Below, piece after piece: positions 1 through 11,900 of a stretch of DNA of 64,000 nt; within the stretch, counting starts at the first letter, position 1; each line of letters opens with the position of its first letter. Source of the DNA: Enoplolaimus lenunculus (taxonomy: Eukaryota > Nematoda > Enoplea > Enoplida > Thoracostomopsidae). The position numbers and the translations under genes are program-made. Under the pieces are notes generated by a model, which saw only the letters and a program-made list of their open reading frames with translations, was not told where the DNA came from and ran no database searches. The DNA is taken from positions 1 to 64,000 of the forward strand of contig JASANG010000753.1 in NCBI GenBank assembly GCA_030248215.1, written 5' to 3'.

Positions 1-95
1 CCGTATGGCATCCGTACGGCGCTGTCTGGCATCCGTGCGGCGCCGTACGGCGACAGACAGCGTCGTTCGGGTGACAGACGGCACCTGCCGGTGTT
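1..95. repeat. GC-rich inverted-repeat edge fragment
   Basis: GC-rich compared with everything around it, with repeated CCGTACGGCG-type words and an inverted pair CGCTGTCTG / CAGACAGCG. Probably the end of a transposable element cut by the window edge. About 100-640 shows nothing recognisable. Confidence 0.45.
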
Positions 96-640
96 AAAAA
101 TTAAAATGTGTTTGCGTATCCGTTAGAATGCAAACCAGACGCAATCACACAAATTGCTATAACTTGTAGTTTTAGGATTCGATGTCAAACAGTGGGAATT
201 TACCAAGGTTCTGTGGTTCAAAAGGAGCGCAAGACCTATTGCAAATCGAGTTAACACAACAAAAGGTCGTAATTTGGCGAAGAGGCGTGCATCTTACCAC
301 CCACAACTACCGTTCTTTTGACAGTATATGCAGTTTATACTAAAGGTTTTTTCCGAAAGTCAATTAAATATTAATAAAAGTTGTATTAATGTTTACGATA
401 TAAGACGTTTCTTTTATGTTCCCTAAAATATGTTGCAGACAATGATATTTCCTATTTTACTGGGCGTCAGGATTAGCTTCAAGGCAGGGCCGCAAATGTG
501 TGGAAAAGGCGAATACAGGAGGGCGCCAGAGTTATATGCTCGCTTTCTGGTAAAAATTATTCCGACACCATTGAAAAAATTCGGTAACGAAATTTGTTTC
601 AAATTTCTAGGTTATTTAAAGCATGTGTTAATGTGGCATT

Positions 641-786
641 TATGCAACTTCTACAATATCATGCGTACGCTAGACTTTTGAGAGGACAGTGTGATGAACA
701 CTGATGCTAAAAACGTTTCAGTGTCCATTACCGGACCAGCATCAAAAGTCATCTGGTGTACGCATGATATTGTATGGAAGTTGCAT
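641..786. mobile_element. Foldback MITE, family G copy 1
   Basis: Imperfect inverted repeats: ATGCAACTTCTACAATATCA on the left and its complement (TGATATTGTATGGAAGTTGC) on the right, meeting around a CAGTGTC core. Related copies lie at 1311-1477 and 13190-13402, with a right end only at 14606-14637. Superfamily not determined. Confidence 0.75.
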
Positions 787-1109
787 TGGTGTTGGTCAAA
801 AAATTTTGGGATTGCATATATTTCTTTATCCGGTTCATTGTAAATGCTCAACTGAGTGCTGCCGCTGCGTTGGGTGTAGGCAGCTTTATTGAATCATGGG
901 TTCAATACGGTTGGATGTCGTAAAACTCAAAAACCCCCTATAGGTTGTGGTCTGCTCTGTTTTGGTTATTTTTACCTGTCATTATCATTAATGTCTCCCT
1001 GTTACCAGCGAGACAACCCTCCTAAAACTCACGTAATTAACCAGTTGACTGGAACCATAATATTAATACGAGAATAATTACTTTTTAGGTATACAGAATA
1101 TATTACAAA

Positions 1110-1290
1110 CAGTGGCGGATCCAGGATCTCAAAATGGGGGGTCCCAAAATTTCACAGGTAATAAACTTACTTTTGACCCACACACAAACCACGAACTATT
1201 GTCACAAAATTGCTATATAATTTTTGTCGAGATGCTGTTGGTGGGGGGGGGCCACGGCCGGGGTGGCCCCCCATGGATCCGCCATTGATT
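1110..1290. mobile_element. GGCGGATCC-ended MITE, family H copy 1
   Basis: Begins AGTGGCGGATCCAGG and ends with the complement GGATCCGCCA, with G- and C-runs just inside the ends. Copies at 2289-2590, 3050-3240, 7266-7506 and 14052-14248 share these ends and an internal word resembling ATAAAATGATAAGGT. Confidence 0.75.
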
Positions 1291-1310
1291 ACAAAGTTTT
1301 GTATTTTGTT

Positions 1311-1477
1311 TTTATGCAACTTCCACAATATCATGTGTATACCAGGTAAACTGTATTGAGGTGATGGATGATGAACGCTAAAACCAAATAGTTTTAGTCG
1401 CAAACACGCTGAAAGCAAAAAAAACTTCAGTGTCCATCACACAACCCTCAAAAAGTTTTACCTGGTGTATGCATGAC
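1311..1477. mobile_element. Foldback MITE, family G copy 2, truncated on the right
   Basis: Left end TTATGCAACTTCCACAATAT; the right inverted repeat stops after GTATGCATGAC, where a family F element begins. Confidence 0.65.
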
Positions 1478-1800
1478 GCCAGTGCCGGAGCAGGCAGGGG
1501 TGGAGGCACCCCCCAAATTCCAGGGTGGGGCCCCCCAAACTCGCGAGCGAAACGAGCGAGAAGCCAGACGCATTTTAAAACTTAAGCGGTTTTTGTTTCA
1601 ACCGGTTAGGGTGGGGAGCCCCTTTAGGGGTGGGGATTCCTCAAAATGGTGGTATGGGGTAGCTGCTCCGGCCCTGCATGACGCTGTAGAAGGTGTTTCA
1701 ACAGGTTAGGGTAGGGAGCCTCTTTAGGGGTGGTGATCCCTCCAAATGGGGGGTATGGGGTAGCTGCTCCAACCCTGCAGGACGGTGTAGAAGCTAATAC
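1473..1800. mobile_element. Family F element with an internal tandem duplication
   Basis: GC-richer element with GTGCCGGAGCAGGCAGGGG near its start and CGAGCGAAACGAGCGAGAAG inside. Its second half is duplicated in tandem (about 1594-1690 and 1697-1795), each unit ending GGTAGCTGCTCC. A second copy lies at about 5035-5672. No protein recognised. 1800-2288 holds only weak GAGCGAGCGAG-type fragments. Confidence 0.6.
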
Positions 1801-2288
1801 ATTGCAGCATGCATGTTTACCTCGTTTTCGGTTTATGATGGTATAACTTCAACGAAAAAATGTTTGCGAGCGGAGCGAGCGAGAAAATTTTTTCTTAGAA
1901 GTTTACACCATCATAAAAACGAAAACGAGACTGAATGATCCATGAAATTGCAAATTTCGACTATAACCAAAAATTGCTGTAAAAGCTCGTTTTAAGTTGG
2001 GTATTTACTTTTTGCTTTTACCTGACCGTATTTTGCTGTCATATGAAACGGAGTCAACCGCTTTTTCAATTTAAAATGGTATAAAGTAGCTGTTATGTCG
2101 AGCGAGGGTAGCGAACAAGAAAATTTGTTAGACGAACAAAAGTCAGAAATTTAGCTATTTTAGCTTGGCATCTTGGGTATCAGAGGTGTACATTCCATCT
2201 ATATTATGACGTATACATTGTATTGTCAAATCTGTGTGGCACGTGTTGTAAGTTGGAGACAGGCGGTGCAAATTTTTAACCGTTGACA

Positions 2289-2590
2289 CTAGCGGATCCA
2301 GAGGGGGGCGAGGGGCTTAGGCCCCATCAACAATTTTTTGTATGTTAAAATGATAAGGTCCCTACCTTACAATTTTATCCCTTCAGAAATTTTTTTGTAA
2401 AAAACACAATTTTTCCCGAGGAATTTTTTGTGATAAAATGGTAAGGTGCCAACCTTACAATTTTTCGCTCTCAGAAAATTTTTTGGTGATAAAATGATTA
2501 CGTCACCACCTTACAATTTTTACGTTTAATAACATTTGCCAGCCCGCCCCCCCCCCCCGTCAAAAGTTTTTGGATCCGCCTCTGACAGTT
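2289..2590. mobile_element. GGCGGATCC-ended MITE, family H copy 2
   Basis: Starts TAGCGGATCCAGAGGGGGG and ends with a long C-run and GGATCCGCC. Three internal variants of a 'data AATGGTAAGG' word are present. From 2590 to 3050 nothing recognisable is seen. Confidence 0.75.
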
Positions 2591-3049
2591 GACTGGTGAA
2601 ATAATCAAGCTCGTAGCCAGCTCAGCATCCTAGCGGCCTAAAATATTATGTAGAAAAAGTACGCTGAACTTTCACATGAACAACAAACTACTTTAAATCT
2701 TTTCTGGGGATGGCAGAATTTTTCTCAGTGGCACCGCTAGGTGAGCCCGAACGTTCGATTCTAGAGCTAACTTCGAGCCCAATCAACGCAGCTAGAACCG
2801 AAGCCTTCCAATTTCCCACTCAACCATATTTCTAAGGAGTTTCTCGAAATATTTTCGTCTGTCGTCAAAAATTGTCGGCATAAAAATTAGCAACGTTTTG
2901 TTTGCCCCTTCGCCAGAGGAAATCCGCTAGAATTGCTGTAATTGACTTTGAACTGGTAATTTGTCTTCCTTACGCAGTTTAAGTATGGTACTCAAATTTT
3001 TACCACACAACATGCGAGGCACCGTCATTCTATAAATGGCTACCCTCCG

Positions 3050-3240
3050 CGTTAGCGGCGGATCCAGAAATTTTTGACATCGGGGCGAGCGAGTAAAAGT
3101 TATCAAACACAATTGTTACTGTATGCTGCTATATATGTGCCAATTTTCTGTAGAGGGAATCTAGTAAGTAGAAACCTTATCATTTTATCACAAAAAATTT
3201 TTTTGAAGGGAGGGCGTACGGCCCCCCGTGTTTCCTTGGT
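3050..3240. mobile_element. GGCGGATCC-ended MITE, family H copy 3
   Basis: Left end GCGGCGGATCCAGAAATTT; right part with ACCTTATCATTTTATCAC and GGCCCCCC. The right end is degraded. Confidence 0.65.
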
Positions 3241-3477
3241 CCTGCAATGAATTATCCATCCCATATAAGCAATGTTCTATCAGGTGAATTGGGTATAATG
3301 TAATTATAGGTCAATTTGTCATTTTTAACGGTTATTTTGGAATATAACCACGTTTTCACCGTGCCATAAATCTTAATTCTGCTAATGTTTATCTGGCCTG
3401 GGTTTGGACTTTTACGCTACAAAGTTCGACTCTAAATGATTAGCAGTGATTGTGATTAAAGCAGAGGCTTCTAACGT

Positions 3478-3895
3478 GAAAGCATAGTCTCAAATGTGGG
3501 CCCATGTAAAGATCAGGGGCGGGATGTTTTTCTGTGCGACTGCAATAAAATAAGCTTAAAGCTTTAGAATAATTTTTTGCTTGGCTGAGGCTTAGGATGA
3601 ATATACACATTCTTTTACGCTTAGGTTTTTGTCTTTGGCTTGAAACATGCTTATAACTGTTCCGCCCCTGTTTTTTACATTGGCCCAAATGTGTATATCA
3701 TCTATTACCAGTTAGCGATAGGTTTTCAAACTCATGAATTGATCATGTTGATGATGTCATAATTTGCACAGAAGTATATGTCCAATGAAATATCTTGAAC
3801 AATGTATTCAATTTCAAATCTTTTAGTGATTCGATAGTTAATATATGTTTGCCAACTGGTAATAAGTGCTACACACATTTAAGAATGCGAATACA
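3478..3895. mobile_element. Family D MITE interrupted by a family A MITE
   Basis: Ends are TCTCAAATGTG on the left and CTACACACATTT with its following AGAATGCGAATAC on the right, i.e. inverted copies of the family D terminus (GTATTCTCAAATGTGTGTAG). The family A copy at 3499-3685 sits inside the left end and duplicates CAAATGTG from it. Confidence 0.75.
3499..3685. mobile_element. TTAGGC-rich MITE, family A copy 1
   Basis: Inverted ends GGCCCATGTAAAGATCAGGG and its complement ending TTACATTGGCC, flanked by a perfect 8-bp duplication CAAATGTG (3491-3498 and 3686-3693). The interior has GCTTAGG-type repeats on both sides. Confidence 0.9.
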
Positions 3896-4060
3896 AAGCC
3901 AAAAAATTATTTCCTGATGCTATAAATGAATCATGTTGACTTAAACACAAACAACTTTGGAAAATGGCGTGTACCTGCCTGACCAAATCAAAATTCTCGC
4001 TTCACATATGGACCAGGGAGTCTGAAATCTAGCGAAATTATCAAGTCAGGTCAGCTCATG

Positions 4061-4270
4061 CACTGCAAAAAATGGTGAGTCAATTTGACTCTCTCCGAAA
4101 TACGCTCTACGGGACTACACAAACTGAGTCAAATTCGACTTTGCCAGAGTCAAACGTGCGACTCAGTGAATCGAATTTGACTCTGCCGGAGTCGAATTTT
4201 GACTCAATCTGTATAGTCCCGTAGAGCCTATTTCGGATAGAGTCAATTTGACTCACTATTTTTTGCTGTG
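4061..4270. mobile_element. Full-length palindromic MITE, family C copy 1
   Basis: Almost the whole element is an inverted repeat: CACTGCAAAAAATGGTGAGT at one end, its complement at the other, with GAGTCAAATTGACTC repeats between. Five copies in the window; a mariner-like TA duplication is clear at copy 3. Confidence 0.85.
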
Positions 4271-4385
4271 TGGTAGCGATGACCAAAAACGTAGTCTTCA
4301 GTCTGGGATGGTGCAAATGTCATGTAAAAGAAATTTTTCAACCCGACGAGTTAAGGTTATTTTAAAGCGAAGTTAGAAGCGTTTT

Positions 4386-4790
4386 CTATTGCCTCTTCGT
4401 ACACAATCTAATTAGGATAATTGACGTTTATGGACTAATTAGTAATTTCGGACACTATCCATTTAAAGGCACTTGTTAGTGATATTGACTCCAGCCCATG
4501 CAAAGATCAGGGGCGAAACGTTTTTCTGTGGGACTTGAATAGAGTAAGCTTAAGATTTAGACTAATCTTTTTGTTTACCTTAGGCTTGGGCTCAGGCTTA
4601 GGCTAGGAATAAACTCATTCTTACGCTTAGAATTAGGCTTATGTTATAGGTTTAGGCATAGGAGTACGCTTATAATACTGTTTCGCCCCTGTTCTTTACA
4701 TTGACCTAGACTCCTATAGATTTACGCTCAAAATCCGGACCCTGGAATCTTATTAACTTCCCCATCCGATTCGGGTCGCTACGGTATTTG
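4386..4790. mobile_element. Family E element, old, split by a family A insertion
   Basis: Shares GGATAATTGACGTTTATGGA and the terminal ATTCGGGTCGCTACGGTA with the better preserved copies at 5213-5648 and 14262-14609. The family A MITE at 4493-4706 divides it. Confidence 0.6.
4493..4706. mobile_element. TTAGGC-rich MITE, family A copy 2
   Basis: AGCCCATGCAAAGATCAGGG to CTTTACATTGACC, with 7 of 8 matching flanking bases (TTGACTCC / TAGACTCC). The interior is rich in GCTTAGG and AGGCTTAGG words. Confidence 0.85.
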
Positions 4791-5034
4791 ATACCTCGTG
4801 GACAAATTTTGGGTTGGAGAAATATTTAACGGCCGTTCGATCCAACTTGGTCCGACGCATCAAATAGTATTAATGATGCCTAAATTTTTTGATAAATAAA
4901 ATTTCACAAATTACTTATTTCAAAAATTCAAATTTGAATGTGAAATTATCAAAGCATAGCAGAAAGAGTTTAAATAAGCAAAAACTATCAAAATCCAACC
5001 TAGCAACCGCCAGTTATGATGGTGCAAAAGATTG

Positions 5035-5672
5035 GAAGTCACCCACACCAACTACGCCACCAGTGTCGGAGCAGGCACGTGTGGGGGCTTCCCCAAATTC
5101 CATGGTGGGGGATTCCAAACTCGCGAGCGAAGCGAGCAAGCAGCCGGACGCATTTTAAAACTTAAGCGGTTTTTGTTTCAACCGGTTAGGGTGGGGGCCC
5201 CTCAAATGGAGGTGCTGTAGTGATCCGAATAAGAGGGAGGGACTGATATTTATTTGGCCTCTCCAGAGGGTACCCCCCTTGTTATTCGGTTACGGACTGT
5301 TATTTATTTTTAACCCACGCTCCTACCGCCCTTCGTTGCTGATATATATCCGGTACAGCAATTATCCATTAAATTAAACGTTTATTTGTCCTGTGTCAAT
5401 AGCTTGAGCGATAATACAAGGTTATACTTGGGAATGTACTTTCAAAACTTAAGTACGCTTTAAAGTTTCGAACTCAAATTATATGGTTCTGCATTAATTT
5501 ATGCGCTACAATTAGGGTTAATTGGCATTTATGGACTCTAATAGGGTTTATGGACCCTATCCGCTTACGGAATCTTATTAGGGATACGGACTCCTATTGA
5601 TCCGGACTCAACACGGGGACGCCTCCTCTTATTCGGGTCAGTACAGTATGTGGGTGGCTGCTCCGACCCTGA
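5035..5672. mobile_element. Family F element interrupted by a family E element
   Basis: Left part resembles 1473-1700 (GTGTCGGAGCAGGCA, CGAGCGAAGCGAGCAAG). Its right part (GGTGGCTGCTCCGACCCTG) resumes only after the family E copy at 5213-5648. Confidence 0.65.
5213..5648. mobile_element. Family E element, nearly complete
   Basis: Inverted ends TGCTGTAGTGATCCGAATAA and TTATTCGGGTCAGTACAGTA. No open frame of note. 5670-6333 contains a weak GCGGATCC-type fragment near 5839-6010 and otherwise nothing recognised. Confidence 0.75.
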
Positions 5673-6333
5673 ACACCACCAGAGCATTAAAGCAACAAGT
5701 CTTTTAACAGAATAATAAATCTTGTCGCGTGTTCATATCTGAATCATATTTTTTTTCGCTTGTGTCCGGAAACTGCCGGCTGAAACAAACATTTTCGCCC
5801 TTAAAACCCAATATCTGTAGCAGGACAGCCAAACAAAGTCGCGGATCCTGAAATATTTAACTGGAGATCGCACCTCTTTGTCACAAAAACCCTACGAACG
5901 AAACGAACCAAATGCCAAATGCAATTTTACCAACTAAATATTAATACACAATTTTGGTTTTGATCCCTGCTGAGGGGGTGCCATAGCTTGAGGGGTTCCC
6001 CCTTTGGAATCGCCAATGGCTCGTGCCAGAGAGAGCAACTTTTGAGTTTATTACGACTTTAAGCTGCTACATTAATGGTCGCTAGTCATGAAAGTTCACA
6101 GGTCTTACATTGGTTCACTTTTACCTGATGTAATCATGACAGAAATCGGGTAACGGTTAGGTTTATAGTTTTATCAAACACCAAGCAAGCTTTAATGGTT
6201 AAGAAATATACTTTAATTTAAAGCATAGAGTGTATGAAGAACAGTACGGATTGAGCATCGACTGAAGAATCTATAACTGTTGCGAGTTGAACGAAAATGC
6301 ACCCCTAAAAAGATAAAAATTATAAAAATATTT

Positions 6334-6541
6334 GACCCATGTCAAGATCAGGCGCGAAACGTTTTTTGTACGACTAGAATAGCGTAAGCTTAATCTTTAG
6401 ACTATTTTTTTGCTTGGCTTAGGCATAGGCTTAGGCTTATAGGCTTACGTTTAGGAATAAACTGATTCTTAGGCTTAGGCTTAGGCTTAGGGTTAGGAAT
6501 ATACTTGTAATACTGTTCAGTCCCTGTTCTTTTACATTGAC
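6334..6541. mobile_element. TTAGGC-rich MITE, family A copy 3
   Basis: GACCCATGTCAAGATCAGG to TTTTACATTGAC, with GGCTTAGGCTTAGGCTTAGG inside. Flanking duplication is not clear. Confidence 0.75.
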
Positions 6542-7240
6542 AAACTATTTCAAAACGGCAAGAAGGGGGCGAGTTCAAGGGGGTTTATTGGGTGCTCATA
6601 CCCTTCGTTTTAAGCAAAAAAAGTTTTGTCAAATTTATAGTTAAGTTTATGGATCATAGTATTCCGTCATGGTGCTCTTTGCGGTTAATACCCACCCATA
6701 CGATCCTCAACGTCCTGTATAATCCTATCAAGCCGTTTGAGGTTGAACGAGACCATGTGCTGTTTGACCGATGCTCTGTTGAACCAACTTTAGTTTCCTG
6801 AAGGAATGGGCTACAGAGTCCTCACAAGGGAACGGTGGATGGCAGCCTTGGCATCGCATCCTGGTGTCCTTTATGTAGCCAAAATCCTATGAGTCTTAAA
6901 GATGTCGCACCCTTGCTTGAACAGAATTATTTGTTCGCAACTTGTTTATGCTTTCTCTTGCCATGTTAAAATATTCTTTGCAATTTACGGTCCTTAGCCA
7001 GATGTGGTATAACGATGGGCTCAGCCACACGCCATGGCAAAACTTTCGCCCGCGTACAAATGATTCAACCATAGTTGTGCTTGTAAGTCATCGAAAACCC
7101 TTGTATGGACTTATGAAACTGTTTAGCCACCCTTGCATGGTGAGCAAGTGAATACGGTCCTATGTATGTTTTGCGGATCTTAAGTTATAAACCCTTCCCA
7201 AGCGTTTTTGTTGATCCACCCTTGCAAATTGTATGTTCTC
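6542..7240. other. Unassigned stretch with dispersed CACCCTTGC words
   Basis: No gene recognised. The word CACCCTTGC occurs at about 6909, 7129 and 7218, suggesting a degenerate repeat. Short open frames here show no family match. Confidence 0.35.
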
Positions 7241-7265
7241 TCTCAAATTGCATAATACTGCATCG

Positions 7266-7506
7266 TGAAGCGACGGATCCAAAAATTTCTGACGGGGGGC
7301 GAGATGACAAATGGTATGAAACGTAATTTGTACCCGTATGCTATATATGTGCGATTTTTAGTGAAAAATTTCAAAGTCAGGGACGTTATCATTTTATCAC
7401 AAAACATTTCTGAGGCTGATAAATTGTTCGATAATAGCCTTACCATTTCATCACAAAAAATTTATGATTGCTTGACGAGGTACACCCCCACCCCCCTCTA
7501 GATCAG
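7266..7506. mobile_element. GGCGGATCC-ended MITE, family H copy 4
   Basis: Left end GCGACGGATCCAAAAATTTC followed by a G-run; internal GTTATCATTTTATCACAAAA; right end degraded. The stretch 7507-8650 has no recognised gene or repeat, only short unconvincing frames. Confidence 0.65.
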
Positions 7507-8654
7507 CTAGCCTCCCTATGACCACAGCATTGAACTACCAACAGTATTATGTCTCTTTACCCCAAATGTAGTGATGTTCGTAAAATGTTCCATCATTTTA
7601 GTTGGACCAAAACTCAAAAGTGTAAGACTTTGTTTACATTTTCCAGTTCAAACCAAGACCGCACACTTCAATAATATGTGAGAAAACTCGACGTGACATC
7701 TTAAACTTTTAACTAAACCTGATAGGTTGAAATACTGGTTCAACCGTTGTCGTTTGACCTCGAACTCAAGCATAGTCCGGCCTTTTCAGGACCGCAACAG
7801 TTATGCGGGTGGCGAAAATTGGTCGTATTCCGGCCGGCAAACATCGTTGCCGTTAAACCTAAAATTTTCCGACAGATTTGACTCGAATTTTAAGATAGAA
7901 ACTATTTTCGTTGACTCTTTTTTCAATGCGATTTCTCGACTGACAATTATTAGTTGTATGGGGGGTTGCTGCTTTTATAATAAAGATACCCACTTTCAGC
8001 GGTGTTTATAGTTTCGCTTAAACCATCGAACTAAGCACCTGGCTTTAGTTTACTACGGCTTTTGCGAACGATCATTAGCATTGGCCAATTTAGTTCAATT
8101 ACTAATTGCTTGTCGCCTAAATTTTTTCGTTTAGAAATCTTTACTCTGCCACGAACTCGTGAGAATTACAGCTACAGCTTGCCAGATGTTTGCCTGAAAT
8201 GTTCAGCGTTTAACCCAATGAAAGATTTGGTTTTTGAAACAAAAAGCTTCGGCCACCGAACGCCAGTTTAGCAGGCACGAATGCTGAACCGAGGGTGCAA
8301 CAAAATTTCACAAAGGAGACGGTGACAATTTTGTTAACTTTATGGAATCGAAAGAAACATTTTCCGACAGGGGGAATGACACTATTCTCTGCGGAGGTCA
8401 TACCCATGTCTGTGTCCTGTGGGCTTGCAAATAACCTAGACACTTCACTATCATTTATTGAAATTAATTTTAACATAGGTACCTTGTTATTTTCCGCGCT
8501 GGTTGTTGTGAAACATAAGCTCTTGTGGAATGAATCATATTCTCAACTGTGTGGCGTATATTTCAAAGGTATAGTTGAACATTGTCGTTGAAAATTTTCA
8601 ATCCAATGTGAATTGAACTGTACAGGGTTTCAACGAACCTTGTCGACTGTTTTG

Positions 8655-8760
8655 CGCTGAAAGCTAAGGGTTAGGCTTAAGGTTAGGCACAGCCGGCTTA
8701 GGCGTACGCTTATGCCTTTTCCTAAAGCCTAAACTTGTAGAAAAAAAGTGCACTAACCCT
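8655..8760. repeat. TTAGGC-type repeat fragment
   Basis: GGGTTAGGCTTAAGGTTAGGC and, inverted, CCTAAAGCCTAAAC; probably a family A remnant. It lies 160 bp upstream of the receptor start codon. Confidence 0.5.
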
Positions 8761-8919
8761 GCTGAGTTGAAAGCACTCTGAGGGGCTTGAAAATAGCCCG
8801 TGGGTGCCTAAAATTACGTCAATTTTGGGCACACATAGCTACGCTCCCAAAAACCTGATATGTTCCAGAAAAATTAATATTAAAAATATATATTAATTAC
8901 ACTGAACTTTATCTATAAA

Positions 8920-11900
8920 ATGAATATTGTCTTTAGTGCTACCTGGTACTTCTCAGCGTTCAATTTATGCCTAACAATTGTGTATACAATGACAAATGCC
9001 GATTACCGTTCATTGGACACTGCAACAGTTTCACACGAGTCAGAGTCAATTTTAGATGAAAAATTAGCCCTTTTCAATTCAAAAATGCTTCGTCGAGAGC
9101 TAAACTCAGACTCGCGTTTGCTTCAATTGCCCGCTGAACAACGGCTGTTGTATCATCTGCTGGAACACTACGAAAAAGCCGTTCGGCCAGTTCGGAATCA
9201 TTCCCAAGCGGTTGTGGTGATGCTCGGGATGACACTGACGAATATTTTTGAAGTTGTAAGTGGGTCGGCGGCGGTGTCTGCGGTTAATTTTGATCCGGTT
9301 CAGTGGTGGATGCATAATTGTCCGATGCGGCAAAGGATACTTTTGCGTGTTTCGAAAATTTACAACTTTTTAAAGCATTGTTTTTTAGTAATTTTTTATA
9401 ATATCTTAAAATTGTTACTATGGACTCATTGTCAGGGTCGTAATTTTTTGGGGGGCGGGCGGCAAGGACGCTGGGTGACACGGATAAATCTTTTTGAAGT
9501 CGTACGTCGGTATAATCCGTATATTTTTGGCGGTCAGTGCAGTAAAATTCTAATGTGGGTGGCTATCAGGGTACAACCAGAGGTCTGCCTCCGGCTCCGG
9601 TAGAAAATCGGCCTCCGGCTCCGTTAGGATTTTTTCCGGAAGTTCCGGCAATTTCGGTAGTAGAATTTTGCACAATTTTGCTAATTTTATCTGTTTAGCG
9701 CGTTTCCATTGACTTTGTCACAATTTTCATGAATGAATTTCCGAAATTTTGCCATGAAATTAGGGTAAAACCAAACAACGTAACAACATATTGCAAATAT
9801 TGGCTAAAATTAACTAATTAACCATCATTTTTACTACCTAATTTCGCCTCACCTCAGACTCCGGCAAGTTTCGTTGACCTCGAGCTCCGGTTCCAGTATT
9901 TTTACCTCCGGTTGCGCCCCTGGTGGCTATATATAACCGCTTCTTAGTGTATATTTTAAAAACCTTAACATTAATACCCTGTATCCTTTAATTTAATACA
10001 TCCGACACAATTGGTGGTTCGACAATGCCGTGTATCAGGTTGCCCGCCCCCCAAATAGCCTTGGTCCATTTAGCAGTGTCGAATCATGAGTTTTGTTCAG
10101 AGTATTCCAAATAAACCGACCTTTCCGTGTTGAAATCCAACGCCAGGCCAACTTTTTGAGTTTCCTTTCAAGGCCGTCTCAGTATTTTTTGCGGACCGAG
10201 CGAGAGTGAACCGAAATCAAACAGTCACTAAGCCAGCAGCACCATTTGAATAATTTTGTTTCAGGATGAAAAAAATCAAGTGATTACAACGAATGTTTGG
10301 CTGGATCAGGTAAAGTCGCTACAAATAACCCCGAAATTATCGCGAAATCCTTAAACATTTACACGTTTTCAATTGAAAGAATTGTATTTTTTTAAAAATC
10401 AAGTAAATCCATACACTGCAGAAAACGGTGAGTCAAATTGACTCTCTTCAAAATAGGCTTTTCCTGACTACACAAACTGAGTCAAAATTCGACTCCGCCA
10501 GAGTCAAAGTCGACTCACTGAGTCGCACGTTTGACTCTGGCGGAGTCAAATTTTGACTCAGTTTCTGTAGTCAGGAAAAGCCTATTTTGGAGAGACTCAA
10601 TTTGACTCACCATTTTTTGCAGTGTGGTATAAAGCTTAAGATTTTAAGCTTTAAATTTTAATACCCAATATCACTTCATTTAGGACGTTCAGCAGACTGA
10701 TAGTTAATCCGGCATCTTATTCGCAACTATGCTATACCACCCATAATCCGTAGACATGACAAGAAATTTTACAAAAATTTAAATTCAGTATGTTCGAAAG
10801 TTTGGCCAATGTAGAACAGGAACTTAACTGTAGTATTAGCATATTGCTAAGCCTAAACCTAAGCTAAAGCCTAAACGTAAGAATGAGCTTATACTTTTAA
10901 GCCCAAGCCTACGCAAAACAATTGCCTAATGTTTAAACACGTAAAACAATTGCCTAATAGATTACTCTAGGGCGGACAATGTTTACAAAATGTGATCGAT
11001 AGCTGGTGTACACTGCAAAAAATGGTGAGTCAAATTGACTCTCTCTGAAATAGGCTTTTCCTGACTACACAAACTGGAGTCAAATTCAACTCCGCCAGAG
11101 TCAAACTCGACTCACTGAGCGACTCGGGTGAATCGAATTTGACTCTGGCGGAACCGAATTTGACTCAGTTTGTAAAGTTCGGAAATGCATTTTTCGGAGA
11201 GAGTCACTTTGACTCACCATTTTTTTGCAATGTACATTCAAGAATGAAGATTGCGTGTACACGGTGTAGAAGTTATGTTTTAGGAATGGAAAGACGATAT
11301 GATGTCTTGGGACCCGGACAATTTTGATGGCATTAAAAGTGTCCGAATCCCGTGTGACTTACTCTGGCTTCCTGATTTGTTACTTTATAACAAGTAAATT
11401 AATACTTTATTATAGAAGCCTAAAGTGTTGAAAAAGTGTGTTCCTAAGCCTAAACCTAAGCTAAGCAAAAGAATGTAATTTAGAATCTAAACATACTCTT
11501 TTACAGACCCACCAAAAACCTGAACGCCCCTAAACTGGTAATGTACGAAGGAAGTTAATTCGAGAGTCTGTACAGAGTACCTTAAATTATTGTTTGTCAG
11601 TTACCGGTGGTATATATCACTTGTAAAATACTATTTTCTGCCGTCTGCTATTGGCTAATCATTTTCCATGGGCAGGGCATTGCATGGGATTGTGATTCGG
11701 CAAGGCCACATCTATTTGTAGCTAAGTTTATATGCCGTAGCCCAAGCCGTAATTCAGCCCAATTCCGTATTGACCTAGTCCAGCGGGGAATTACGACTTC
11801 GGCTTACCCACGGCGTAATTCTCTTTCCCTGCTACAAGTGCACGCCTTGTGATCGGTTGCTACCTTAATGCCACTGTCAAATACTATTAGCTGATACGAA

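Noticed and set aside
7727-8591. Several 60-98-codon frames upstream of the receptor
   Set aside because: Short, overlapping on both strands, no family match and no consistent splice sites.
9256-9603. Extension of receptor exon 1 to an in-frame stop at 9603
   Set aside because: A GTAAGT donor at 9256 joins exon 1 in phase to the conserved 45-bp exon; the extension runs into a hAT-like MITE.
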